12,838 nucleotides of DNA from Flavobacteriaceae bacterium. Its GTDB lineage: Bacteria > Bacteroidota > Bacteroidia > Flavobacteriales > Flavobacteriaceae. The notes beneath the pieces were generated by a model. The model saw only the letters and a list, made by a program, of their open reading frames with translations. It had not been told where the DNA came from and did not search any database. The stretch lies in NCBI GenBank assembly GCA_023700885.1, contig JAMPYA010000052.1, forward strand, positions 1-12,838, written 5' to 3'. Shown one piece after another: positions 1 to 6,837 of this stretch. Each line of letters begins with the position of its first letter. Positions within the stretch are counted from its first letter, which is position 1. The translations under genes were made by a program, and so were the position numbers.

Positions 1-1296
1 GCTTTACAAGATTTAACATCACCAATTATGCAACATGCCGGAATTACCTTTATGGGATTCTCGGTAATTACAACTGCTTTAGTGCTGATTTTTATTGGTG
101 GTGCAGGTAAATCAGCCATGTTTCCTTTACACATTTGGTTACCAGATGCCATGGAAGGCCCCACACCGGTTTCAGCTTTAATTCACGCTGCAACAATGGT
201 AGTAGCCGGAGTTTATTTAGTAGCTCGTTTATTCCCGATGTTCTATTTTGTTGAAGGCGGAATTGCACTTGAAGTGGTAGCATACGTTGGAGGATTTTCA
301 TCATTAATTGCTGCTGTGATTGCGTTAACACAACACGATATAAAACGTGTTTTGGCTTTCTCAACCATGTCGCAAATTGGTTATATGATGATGGCTTTAG
401 GTATTTCCGGGTATGGCGATGTAGAAGGTTTAGGTTTTACTGCTTCGATGTTCCACTTATTTACACATGCCATGTTTAAAGCATTGTTATTCTTAGGCGC
501 TGGTTCTGTAATTCATGCTGTTCACAGCAATGTATTACAAGACATGGGCGGTTTAAGAAAATACATGCCTATTACTAATATTACTTTCTTAATTGCGGCT
601 TTAGCAATTGCCGGTGTACCGCCATTTGCAGGTTTCTTCAGTAAAGATGAAATTTTAGCTGCTGCTTACGAAAGTAACCAATTATTATTTTGGGTAGAAT
701 GGGTTGTAGCTGGTTTAACCGCTTTCTATATGTTCCGTTTATACTTTGGAATTTTCTGGGGGAAAGATACTGTTTACAAACACGCTCCGCATGAATCACC
801 ATTATCAATGACATTACCATTAATGTTCTTGGCGGTTATTTCTGCAATTGCCGGGTTTGTACCTTTCAGTCAGTTTATAAGTCCAGATTTAGTTGGTTAT
901 ACAACTCATATCCACATGAATATCGCTGCAATGTCTGTTGGAGTTGGTGTTTTGGGAATTGCAATTGCTTGGATTATGTACAAAAAAGAATCTAATATTG
1001 CCGATAGAGTTTCATCAGCATTCGGATTTTTATATCAATGGACTTTTAAAAAGTTCTATATCGATGAACTATACTTGTTCATTACCCGTGAAATTATCTT
1101 TAAACGAATTGCACAACCATTTGCTTGGTTTGACAAAAAAGTTGTAGATGGCACCATGAACTTAATTGGAAACACTACAGTAGATGTTTCTAAAAAAATT
1201 AAAGGATTACAGTCGGGTAAAGTACAAGATTATGCCTTTGCATTTGTTTCAGGGGTTGTAATTATAGTAATGGTTTTCATTTATTTCATGAACTAA
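1..1296 (+). CDS. nuoL: NADH-quinone oxidoreductase subunit L (5' truncated by window edge)
   Basis: This is the distal antiporter-like membrane subunit of respiratory complex I, which couples NADH oxidation and quinone reduction to proton pumping. The frame is open from base 1, so the N-terminus, roughly 190 residues by comparison with typical NuoL, lies outside; the first ATG in view (28) is internal. Of the 431 visible residues, GKSAMFPLHIWLPDAMEGPT at 36-55 holds the TM7 lysine (K37, E. coli K229). THAMFKALLFL at 155-165 holds the TM10 histidine/lysine cluster (K160, E. coli K342), and GFFSKDEIL at 211-219 holds the TM12 lysine (K215, E. coli K399). The C-terminus, with VDGTMNLIG, LQSGKVQDYA and a last hydrophobic segment, matches the lateral helix and terminal anchor that clamp NuoM and NuoN. 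No pump residue in view is missing. nuoM follows after 13 bases in the same operon. Confidence 0.97.
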   Translation, partial: ALQDLTSPIMQHAGITFMGFSVITTALVLIFIGGAGKSAMFPLHIWLPDAMEGPTPVSALIHAATMVVAGVYLVARLFPMFYFVEGGIALEVVAYVGGFSSLIAAVIALTQHDIKRVLAFSTMSQIGYMMMALGISGYGDVEGLGFTASMFHLFTHAMFKALLFLGAGSVIHAVHSNVLQDMGGLRKYMPITNITFLIAALAIAGVPPFAGFFSKDEILAAAYESNQLLFWVEWVVAGLTAFYMFRLYFGIFWGKDTVYKHAPHESPLSMTLPLMFLAVISAIAGFVPFSQFISPDLVGYTTHIHMNIAAMSVGVGVLGIAIAWIMYKKESNIADRVSSAFGFLYQWTFKKFYIDELYLFITREIIFKRIAQPFAWFDKKVVDGTMNLIGNTTVDVSKKIKGLQSGKVQDYAFAFVSGVVIIVMVFIYFMN

Positions 1297-1309
1297 CTGA
1301 TTAAGAATT

Positions 1310-2794
1310 ATGGATATATTATCATTATTTGTTACGGTTCCTGTTTTAACAATTTTGTTTTTAGCATTTACTAAAAACTTACAACAGGTTCGTATGGTAT
1401 CATTAGTTGGTATGCTTGTTCAATTAGGAATGGCTATCAACTTACTTTTCGCTTATTTTAAAGAAAGAGCGGTAAATACAGATATTATGGTTTTCACCAA
1501 AGATTATGTTTGGTTTGAATCATTTAATATACATTACGCCATCGGAGTTGATGGAATTTCAGTAGTTATGATTTTACTTACCTCAATTGTTGTTTTAGCA
1601 GGGGTATTTATTTCATGGAAAGTAGCTGATTTATCAAAGGAATTTTTCATTTCATTAATCGTATTGGCAACAGGAGTTTTCGGATTCTTTATTTCTATCG
1701 ATTTATTTACGATGTTCGTTTTCTACGAAATCGCCGTAATACCGATGTATTTGTTAATTGGAATCTGGGGTTCAGGTCCGAAAGAATATTCGGCAATGAA
1801 ATTAACTTTGATGTTAATGGGGGCTTCTGCTCTTTTATTAGTAGGAATTTTAGGAATTTACTTTAATTCTAACGCTGATGGTGGGCCACTTACTTTTAAC
1901 ATCTTAGAAATTGCACAAGTAAATATTCCGTTTGCTGCACAAAAATTATTTTTCCCTTTAACATTTCTTGGGTTTGCAGTATTGGGTGCTTTGTTCCCAT
2001 TTCACACTTGGTCTCCAGATGGTCATGCTTCTGCCCCAACGGCAGTGTCTATGTTACACGCTGGTGTATTGATGAAATTAGGTGGATACGGTATTTTTAG
2101 AGTTGCTATGTATTTATTACCATTGGGTGCCATTGATTGGTCTACCTTCTTCATTGTATTATCTTCTTTTGGAGTAATTTATGGAGCTTTAGCAGCACTT
2201 CGTCAAAATGATTTAAAATACATCAATGCTTATTCTTCTGTGAGTCACTTAGGAATGGTATTAGTAGCTTTATTGATGATGAATAAAACTGCATGGAACG
2301 GAGCTATTTTACAATCACTATCTCACGGATTTATGACAGCACTTTTCTTTGCCTTAATCGGGATGATTTACGAAAGAACTCACACAAGAGATATTCAGAA
2401 ATTAGGAGGTTTATTAAAAGTATTACCTTTTATTTCTGCAACATACGTAATTGCGGGTATGGCAAATTTAGGTTTACCTGGTTTTAGCGGATTCGTTGCA
2501 GAGATGAATATTTTTGTTGGAGCATTTGAAAACGCTGATTTATTTAGAAGAGTTGCTACCGTTGTAGTAGTTTCTGCAATTGTTGTAACAGCAGTTTACA
2601 TTTTAAGAGTGGTGGGAATTATGTTAATGGGTCCTGTTAAAAATGAGGAATTCAATGACCTACCTGCATCAACTTGGTTTGAACGTTACGGAGTGTATTT
2701 ATTATTAATTCCTATTGCAGGAATGGGTATAGCACCACTTTGGTTAAGCGATATGATTTTAGAAAGTCTTACGCCGTTTATAGCAAGATTTTAA
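1310..2794 (+). CDS. nuoM: NADH-quinone oxidoreductase subunit M
   Basis: This 494-residue polytopic protein is the middle antiporter-like proton-pumping subunit of complex I in the inner membrane. Its length is normal for the family. The TM5 glutamate is present in MFVFYEIAVIPMYLLIG (E140, equivalent to E. coli E144), the TM8 lysine in HAGVLMKLGGYG (K256, E. coli K265), and the TM12 glutamate in GFSGFVAEM (E398, E. coli E407). The signature FPFHTWSPDGHASAPTAVSM runs over 229-248. Unusually, the TM7 lysine (E. coli K234, in FAVKMPM) is a leucine here: the stretch reads FAVLGALFPFH and L225 takes the lysine position, judged from a by-eye alignment with E. coli recalled from memory. The ATG at 1310 follows nuoL by 13 bases, without a Shine-Dalgarno sequence, as is usual in this phylum. 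nuoN follows 21 bases after the stop. Confidence 0.97.
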   Translation: MDILSLFVTVPVLTILFLAFTKNLQQVRMVSLVGMLVQLGMAINLLFAYFKERAVNTDIMVFTKDYVWFESFNIHYAIGVDGISVVMILLTSIVVLAGVFISWKVADLSKEFFISLIVLATGVFGFFISIDLFTMFVFYEIAVIPMYLLIGIWGSGPKEYSAMKLTLMLMGASALLLVGILGIYFNSNADGGPLTFNILEIAQVNIPFAAQKLFFPLTFLGFAVLGALFPFHTWSPDGHASAPTAVSMLHAGVLMKLGGYGIFRVAMYLLPLGAIDWSTFFIVLSSFGVIYGALAALRQNDLKYINAYSSVSHLGMVLVALLMMNKTAWNGAILQSLSHGFMTALFFALIGMIYERTHTRDIQKLGGLLKVLPFISATYVIAGMANLGLPGFSGFVAEMNIFVGAFENADLFRRVATVVVVSAIVVTAVYILRVVGIMLMGPVKNEEFNDLPASTWFERYGVYLLLIPIAGMGIAPLWLSDMILESLTPFIARF

Positions 2795-2815
2795 TAATAT
2801 AAAAAATAGAAACTA

Positions 2816-4243
2816 ATGGATTTTAGTAGTTTATTATTAATGCGTCACGAATTTATTTTAACCGCTCTTCTATTATTGATGATTGTGGCTGAAATAGTTG
2901 TAAGTGAACAAAACAAGAAGAACCTAGTTAATTTTGGCGTACTTCTTTTTGCAATCCATACAGCTGTTGGTTTATTACCACTTGCTGATGGAGTATTATT
3001 TGGAGGAATGTTTAAAACAACCGTTTTAACTCACTTCTTTAAAAGTGTGTTAAATATTGGTGTATTAATTCTGTTATTACAATCGGGTGATTGGTTGCGA
3101 GATAAAGTTGCTAGTCAACAAAAAGCATCAGAATTTTTTATGTTGATTTTCTCCTCTTTATTAGGATTATATTTTATGATTTCTGCTGGAGATTTTTTAA
3201 TGTTTTACATCGGTTTAGAGTTATCAACTTTACCAGTTGCGGCTTTAGCGGCATACGAATCATTAAAACAAAAATCTAGTGAGTCTGGTATCAAACTAAT
3301 CTTATCAGCAGCTTTAGCCTCTGGAACTTCTTTATTTGGTATTACCATGATGTATGCCACTTCTGGTTCATTATATTTTGATGTTATGACCATTACGGCC
3401 TCAAACTTAACTATTTTAGGTTTCTTGATGTTCTTTGCTGGTTTAGCATTTAAAATATCATTAGCCCCATTTCATTTTTGGACCGCAGACGTTTATGAAG
3501 GAGCACCTATAAGTGTTGCTTCTTACTTATCTGTTATCTCAAAAGGAGCTGCTGCCTTTGTTTTAATGATATTGTTATTTACGATATTCAAACCGCTAGA
3601 AAGTATTTGGATAAATTTAATGTACGGAGTTGCTTTATTAACCATGTTTATTGGTAACTTATTTGCGATTCGTCAACAAAATTTAAAACGATTTTTAGCA
3701 TTTTCATCCATTGCACAAGCAGGTTTTATCCTTTTAGGATTGCTTTCGGTTAATCAATTAGGAGCAACTACTGTAATTTACTTTATCATGATTTACGTAT
3801 TTTCTAATTTAGGAGCATTTGGGGTGGTTCAGGCTATATCAAATCAAACTGGAAAAGAAAATATAGATGATTATGATGGATTGTACAGAACGAATCCTAA
3901 ATTGAGTTTAGTAATGTTATTAGCTTTATTCTCTTTAGCAGGAATTCCGCCAGTAGCCGGATTTTTTGGTAAATTCTTCTTATTTACAGCCGCAGCTTCT
4001 CAAGGATATTATTTATTAGTATTTATAGCTGTTGTAAACGTAACCATCTCTTTATACTATTATTTATTGGTTGTAAGAGCGATGTTCTTAAGAAAAAGTG
4101 AGAATGCCATTCCTTATTTTGAGAGTAAATTCATGATGAAATTAGGATTGACAATTACAGTACTTGGTATCTTAATTATAGGAATGTACAGTCCGCTGTA
4201 CGATTACATATTTGAAATTAGTAACCTTATTTTTAAATCATAA
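2816..4243 (+). CDS. nuoN: NADH-quinone oxidoreductase subunit N
   Basis: NuoN is the antiporter-like complex I subunit nearest the peripheral arm and carries one of the proton channels. The 475-residue product has about 14 hydrophobic segments and normal length. The TM5 glutamate lies in MFYIGLELSTLPV (E135). The TM7 lysine lies in AFKISLAPFHFWTADVYEGA at 211-230 (K213, E. coli K217), the TM8 lysine in YLSVISKGAAAF (K243, E. coli K247), and the TM12 lysine in GFFGKFFLF (K386, E. coli K395). Thus all four charged sites are intact, unlike NuoM. The start at 2816 gives a hydrophobic N-terminal helix after a short leader and fits the gap after nuoM. The gene is followed three bases later by a small gene of unknown function, so translation of the two is probably coupled. 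Confidence 0.97.
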   Translation: MDFSSLLLMRHEFILTALLLLMIVAEIVVSEQNKKNLVNFGVLLFAIHTAVGLLPLADGVLFGGMFKTTVLTHFFKSVLNIGVLILLLQSGDWLRDKVASQQKASEFFMLIFSSLLGLYFMISAGDFLMFYIGLELSTLPVAALAAYESLKQKSSESGIKLILSAALASGTSLFGITMMYATSGSLYFDVMTITASNLTILGFLMFFAGLAFKISLAPFHFWTADVYEGAPISVASYLSVISKGAAAFVLMILLFTIFKPLESIWINLMYGVALLTMFIGNLFAIRQQNLKRFLAFSSIAQAGFILLGLLSVNQLGATTVIYFIMIYVFSNLGAFGVVQAISNQTGKENIDDYDGLYRTNPKLSLVMLLALFSLAGIPPVAGFFGKFFLFTAAASQGYYLLVFIAVVNVTISLYYYLLVVRAMFLRKSENAIPYFESKFMMKLGLTITVLGILIIGMYSPLYDYIFEISNLIFKS

Positions 4244-4246
4244 CGT

Positions 4247-4573
4247 ATGGCACTTTTAGGATCACATCAATTTGGAGATATAGACGGACAACGCGTTACT
4301 TATGTTGAAAAAGGAACTACAAAAGAACGAGTAGATTTTCTTTCAGCTTTATTAAAAAACAATAATTTTGAAGTTATTGTAGCTGAAGACAAACGCAAAT
4401 CAGAAGAAGAACCACAACTTTATACAGTTGCTGTAACAGATATGGTTTTCAATCCAACTGTTTGGGTATACCAACGTCGATTAAGAACATTAGACGGAAG
4501 AATTGTTTCTCCCGCCTATTGGAATCAAGAAGATGAGGATACCAAACCTCAGTATTGGGAATACATGAAATAA
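4247..4573 (+). CDS. Conserved-looking 108-residue protein of unknown function, last gene of the nuo operon
   Basis: I do not recognise a named family. The product is soluble, with no signal peptide or membrane segment. Residues 1-20 contain a short strand-rich start (SHQFGDIDGQRVTYVEKG), 25-45 look like a helix followed by a strand (RVDFLSALLKNNNFEVIVAE), and 46-57 are highly charged. Residues 60-108 carry an aromatic-rich tail with the notable stretches VTDMVFNPTVWVYQRRLRT, DGRIVSPAYWN and PQYWEYMK. There are no cysteines, so Fe-S binding is unlikely. The ATG lies three bases after the nuoN stop, and a strong terminator follows ten bases after its own stop, so it is almost certainly expressed with complex I. 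I infer from position alone that it could be an accessory or assembly factor. Codon use and base composition match the neighbours. Confidence 0.85.
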   Translation: MALLGSHQFGDIDGQRVTYVEKGTTKERVDFLSALLKNNNFEVIVAEDKRKSEEEPQLYTVAVTDMVFNPTVWVYQRRLRTLDGRIVSPAYWNQEDEDTKPQYWEYMK

Positions 4574-4582
4574 ATTTAATGC

Positions 4583-4611
4583 AAAAAGCCACTCAAAAAG
4601 TGGCTTTTTTT
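4583..4611 (+). terminator. Intrinsic terminator of the nuo operon
   Basis: A perfect ten-base stem, AAAAAGCCAC / GTGGCTTTTT, with a seven-base loop (TCAAAAA) is followed by further T's. It starts ten bases after the stop of the last nuo-operon gene. The A-run on the 5' side makes it potentially bidirectional. Confidence 0.9.
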
Positions 4612-4728
4612 ATACAAAAAAATTATACTCCTTTTAAAATAGAAAATATTTTGAGTAAAAATACCGAAAACTCTAAAATATCATTTTTAATTTATTTCAA
4701 TAAAATTGATTAATTGTTAGTATTAATG

Positions 4729-4780
4729 AGTTATAAAAATCATTAAAATATTTTAGATTAAAGTAGTTATAAAAATCATT
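4729..4780. repeat. Two identical 16-base direct repeats upstream of the YeiH-type gene, possible operator sites
   Basis: AGTTATAAAAATCATT occurs exactly at 4729-4744 and again at 4765-4780, 36 bases apart start to start. The spacer contains the palindrome AAAATATTTT (4745-4754). The second copy ends six bases before TATATTTA (4787-4794), which differs by one base from the Bacteroidota -7 box TAnnTTTG, and no TTTG -33 box sits at the right distance from it. The second repeat would therefore cover the -33 to spacer region and the first the region just upstream. This suits a pair of binding sites for a regulator, perhaps an activator, of the gene starting at 4832. The background is very AT-rich, so chance similarity is possible, but an exact 16-base match at this spacing is notable. 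The rest of the 258-base gap, apart from the nuo terminator, shows nothing I can name. Confidence 0.5.
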
Positions 4781-4831
4781 TTGCCTTATATTTACTACTG
4801 TTTACAACTATAACTAACTTAACTTAATATC

Positions 4832-6106
4832 ATGAAATTAAAACAACTCAATGAAGATTGGACTTCTGTAGTAGTTGCTTCCACTCTTATTTTTGCAATT
4901 GTTGCAACCACATTTTTTCCTGAATTACCAAAATTTGGCCCTAAAGAAGGCTGGTATGGATGGACTGTTTTACAAACAGAAGTTTTTACCTCAGGAAATT
5001 CTATAAGGCTATTATTAACCTTTTTGTACTTTTTTGGATTTACACTTATTGGAGGTGCATTAATGGGTAAATCATTAAAATCAATTTTAAAGGCATTTCC
5101 AATTATTTTTGTTCTTTCTATGGGTGCGCAATTTATAGCTTCTAGTGGTTCTATGAAAGATCTTGGATTAGAAACCGTATTATTCTCCTTAATCATCGGA
5201 TTGATTATAAGTAATATTTTTAAAGTTCCGAGTTGGTTAAAATCAGGAATTCAAAGTGAGTTTTATATCAAAATTGGTTTAGTAATGTTGGGAGCTTCTG
5301 TACTCTTTTCAGAAATTATGAAAGCTGGATTTTTTGGATTAATTCAAGCCATTATAGTAGTACTTTCTGTTTGGTATTTTGCCTTTTGGATTGCTAAAAA
5401 AATGAAAATTGATGAAGAACTTTCTATAATGATGGCCAGTGCGGTAAGTATTTGCGGAGTATCTGCGGCCATTGCTACAGCAGGGGCTATTAAAGGTGAT
5501 AGTAAAAAATTAAGCTATGTTGTTTCATTAGTATTGATTGTAGCTATTCCTATGATGATTTTTATGCCCCTTATTGCGCGTTGGTTAGGTTTAAGTGATG
5601 AAGTTACAGGAGCTTGGTTAGGCGGAACTATAGATACAACAGGAGCCGTTGTTGCTTCTGGAACAATTGCAGGAGATATTGCTTTAAAATTTAGTACCAT
5701 TATTAAATTCTCTCAGAACATCCTTTTAGGAGTTGCTGCTCTGTTAATTTCTATTTTCTGGACTTATAAACAAGTTGATAGAAATAGAGAAACAGAGAAA
5801 CCTACATTAAAAATAATTTGGGAACGTTTTCCAAAATTTGTACTTGGATTTATAATTGTTTCTTTAGCTTTTTCTTTTTTAGTTTCTCCAGAAACGGCTG
5901 AAATTACAGGCAAAACAATTAAAAGTTATCAATCATTATGGTTTAATTTGGCTTTTATCTGTATTGGTTTAGAAACACGATTTAAAGATATTATAGAATT
6001 GGATAAAGGACGCCCTTTAATGGCATTTATAACTGCTCAACTATTTAATATCTTTATTACCCTAGTCGTTGCTTATATTTTATTTGAGATGCTTTGGAAA
6101 GGTTAG
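4832..6106 (+). CDS. YeiH/UPF0324-family membrane protein (putative sulfate exporter family)
   Basis: This 424-residue inner-membrane protein has about ten to eleven hydrophobic segments. It resembles the COG2855 family, annotated as putative sulfate exporters although substrates are poorly established. Family landmarks are MASAVSICGVSAAIATAGAI at 201-220 (usual form ASVCGASAI), GLSDEVTGAWLGGTIDTTG at 253-271, WERFPKFVLGFI at 330-341 and FICIGLETRFKDI at 375-387. In canonical YeiH the middle motif usually reads like S(V/I)HEVAQVVAAG. Here it is TIDTTGAVVASG, so the family's His-Glu pair is replaced by Asp-Thr and substrate or coupling may differ. The protein is also longer than the ~340-residue E. 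coli YeiH. The extra length is in an extended N-terminal part before about residue 60 and a charged loop at 313-328. ATG 4832 is the only sensible start. It appears to be transcribed alone, between two terminators. Confidence 0.85.
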   Translation: MKLKQLNEDWTSVVVASTLIFAIVATTFFPELPKFGPKEGWYGWTVLQTEVFTSGNSIRLLLTFLYFFGFTLIGGALMGKSLKSILKAFPIIFVLSMGAQFIASSGSMKDLGLETVLFSLIIGLIISNIFKVPSWLKSGIQSEFYIKIGLVMLGASVLFSEIMKAGFFGLIQAIIVVLSVWYFAFWIAKKMKIDEELSIMMASAVSICGVSAAIATAGAIKGDSKKLSYVVSLVLIVAIPMMIFMPLIARWLGLSDEVTGAWLGGTIDTTGAVVASGTIAGDIALKFSTIIKFSQNILLGVAALLISIFWTYKQVDRNRETEKPTLKIIWERFPKFVLGFIIVSLAFSFLVSPETAEITGKTIKSYQSLWFNLAFICIGLETRFKDIIELDKGRPLMAFITAQLFNIFITLVVAYILFEMLWKG

Positions 6107-6130
6107 AATAAAAAAAATCTAATAAAAAAG

Positions 6131-6168
6131 AAGCCGTCTCAATATTAAATTTTGAGGCGGTTTTTTTA
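6131..6168 (+). terminator. Terminator after the YeiH-type gene (bidirectional)
   Basis: AAGCCGTCTCAA (6131-6142) can pair with TTGAGGCGGTTT (6152-6163) over twelve bases with two G-T wobbles, around a nine-base AT loop, followed by a T run. In the opposite direction the stem is followed by CTTCTTTTTT, so it could also terminate transcription from the transposase remnant. Stem-loops of this GTCTC kind often sit near the ends of flavobacterial insertion sequences, so it may belong to the IS remnant rather than to the transporter gene; that is an inference. Confidence 0.8.
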
Positions 6169-6211
6169 TTTCCGTTTTCTTTTGTTTTTTTTTATTTTTT
6201 AAAAAAGGACA

Positions 6212-6236
6212 AAAATTGCCTTTAAGCGGCAATTTT
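6212..6236 (-). repeat. Hairpin spanning the transposase stop codon
   Basis: AAAATTGCC (6212-6220) and GGCAATTTT (6228-6236) form a perfect nine-base inverted repeat with a seven-base loop that contains the transposase TAA. On the minus strand the stem is followed by a short T run (TTTTTG), so it may act as the transposase's own weak terminator. An alternative is a structural part of the IS end; I could not identify a matching terminal repeat because the other IS end is gone. Confidence 0.5.
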
Positions 6237-6530
6237 CTTTCTTAAGTTGTGACCTAAGGCCATTAATCCGAACTCTAATGCTACTTTTTCAAGTCCTTTT
6301 AGAGAAAATCGTCTAAACCCATTGTTATGTTTGAGTTGAGCAAATACAGGTTCTACATCGGTAGAGCGCTGTTTTCTTTTTTGGATTCCCGTTTCACTTA
6401 AAAGTAATTCTCTTGTTCTTTGTTTGTGCCTTTCAAGATTATGGTTTCTCTCGATGCTTCTATTTCCTTTGGCTTTAAAACATTGTCCACGCAGCAGACA
6501 ACCCTCACAGTTTTTGGCTTGGTAGTGTGA
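6222..6530 (-). pseudogene. IS1182-type transposase, C-terminal fragment
   Basis: Read on the minus strand, this frame ends at the TAA at 6222-6224 and gives about 102 codons of recognisable transposase tail. It begins with HYQAKNCEGCLLRGQCFKAK, a Cys-x2-Cys-x5-Cys cluster typical of IS1182-family DDE transposases. Then follow GNRSIERNHNLERHKQRTRE, TDVEPVFAQLKHNNGFRRF (with the conserved glutamate of the VEPVFAQLK motif) and GLEKVALEFGLMALGHNLRK at the C-terminus. The frame stays open upstream only to a stop at 6570-6572 with no further resemblance, and the whole N-terminal domain (over 300 residues in intact members) is absent. Homology stops near 6530, right where sequence matching UmuC begins on the other strand. 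It is a dead remnant and cannot transpose by itself. Confidence 0.85.
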
Positions 6531-6535
6531 TAATG

Positions 6536-6775
6536 TTTGTAATTGTGATGGGATTAACTCCAGAGCACACTAAACAGTTTACCTTGTTTAATGAAGATCA
6601 TCCAAAACATCCGGTATTGATGCAGACCATCGATCGGTTAAATCAAAAAATTGGAAAGCAAAAAGTAAAATTAGCTTGTCAAGATTTGGGGAGAACCTGG
6701 AAAATGAATCAGGAAAAATTATCACCGCGTTACACGACCAACCTCTCAGAAATTGTAACTATTTACGCAAAATAA
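6536..6775 (+). pseudogene. umuC: UmuC-type Y-family DNA polymerase, C-terminal fragment (DUF4113 region)
   Basis: About 79 codons match the tail of UmuC, the catalytic subunit of error-prone DNA polymerase V used in SOS translesion synthesis. Recognisable pieces are VIVMGLTPEHTKQFTLFNED, a linker with LMQTIDRLNQKIGKQKVKLA, then TWKMNQEKLSPRYTT, the DUF4113 hallmark ending in SPRYTT, and a natural stop at 6773-6775. The polymerase, palm, thumb and little-finger parts (about 340 residues) are missing, and no umuD lies nearby. An open frame with a GTG at 6527 could give an 82-residue product. It retains QFTLF, which fits the beta-clamp-binding pattern QxxLF and occupies the place of QLNLF in E. 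coli UmuC. The loss coincides with the junction to the IS1182 remnant. I consider it a broken gene; expression of the fragment is unproven. Confidence 0.85.
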
Positions 6776-6837
6776 ATTTAAGAAGTTTTAGAAATAGAAA
6801 TCTTAACAATCTTTTGTGGTGTTATAGAAATATGAAG

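Noticed and set aside
92..364. Minus-strand open frame opposite nuoL
   Set aside because: It is a shadow of a strongly conserved coding region; its translation is low-complexity Leu/Gln/Lys-rich with no recognisable motif. The same applies to minus-strand frames at 638-820, 3205-3393, 4819-5196, 5515-5700, 7609-7881, 7993-8328, 10974-11156 and 11882-12085, and to plus-strand frames at 938-1147, 2293-2487 and 6676-6870.
4643..4754. Palindrome AAAATATTTT occurring at 4643-4652 and 4745-4754
   Set aside because: Such short AT-only palindromes are expected by chance in this AT-rich gap; only the longer 16-base repeat was kept.
6171..6206. Poly-T/poly-A rich stretch between the terminator and the transposase remnant
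   Set aside because: It is simple sequence with no codable or structured element beyond the hairpins already listed.
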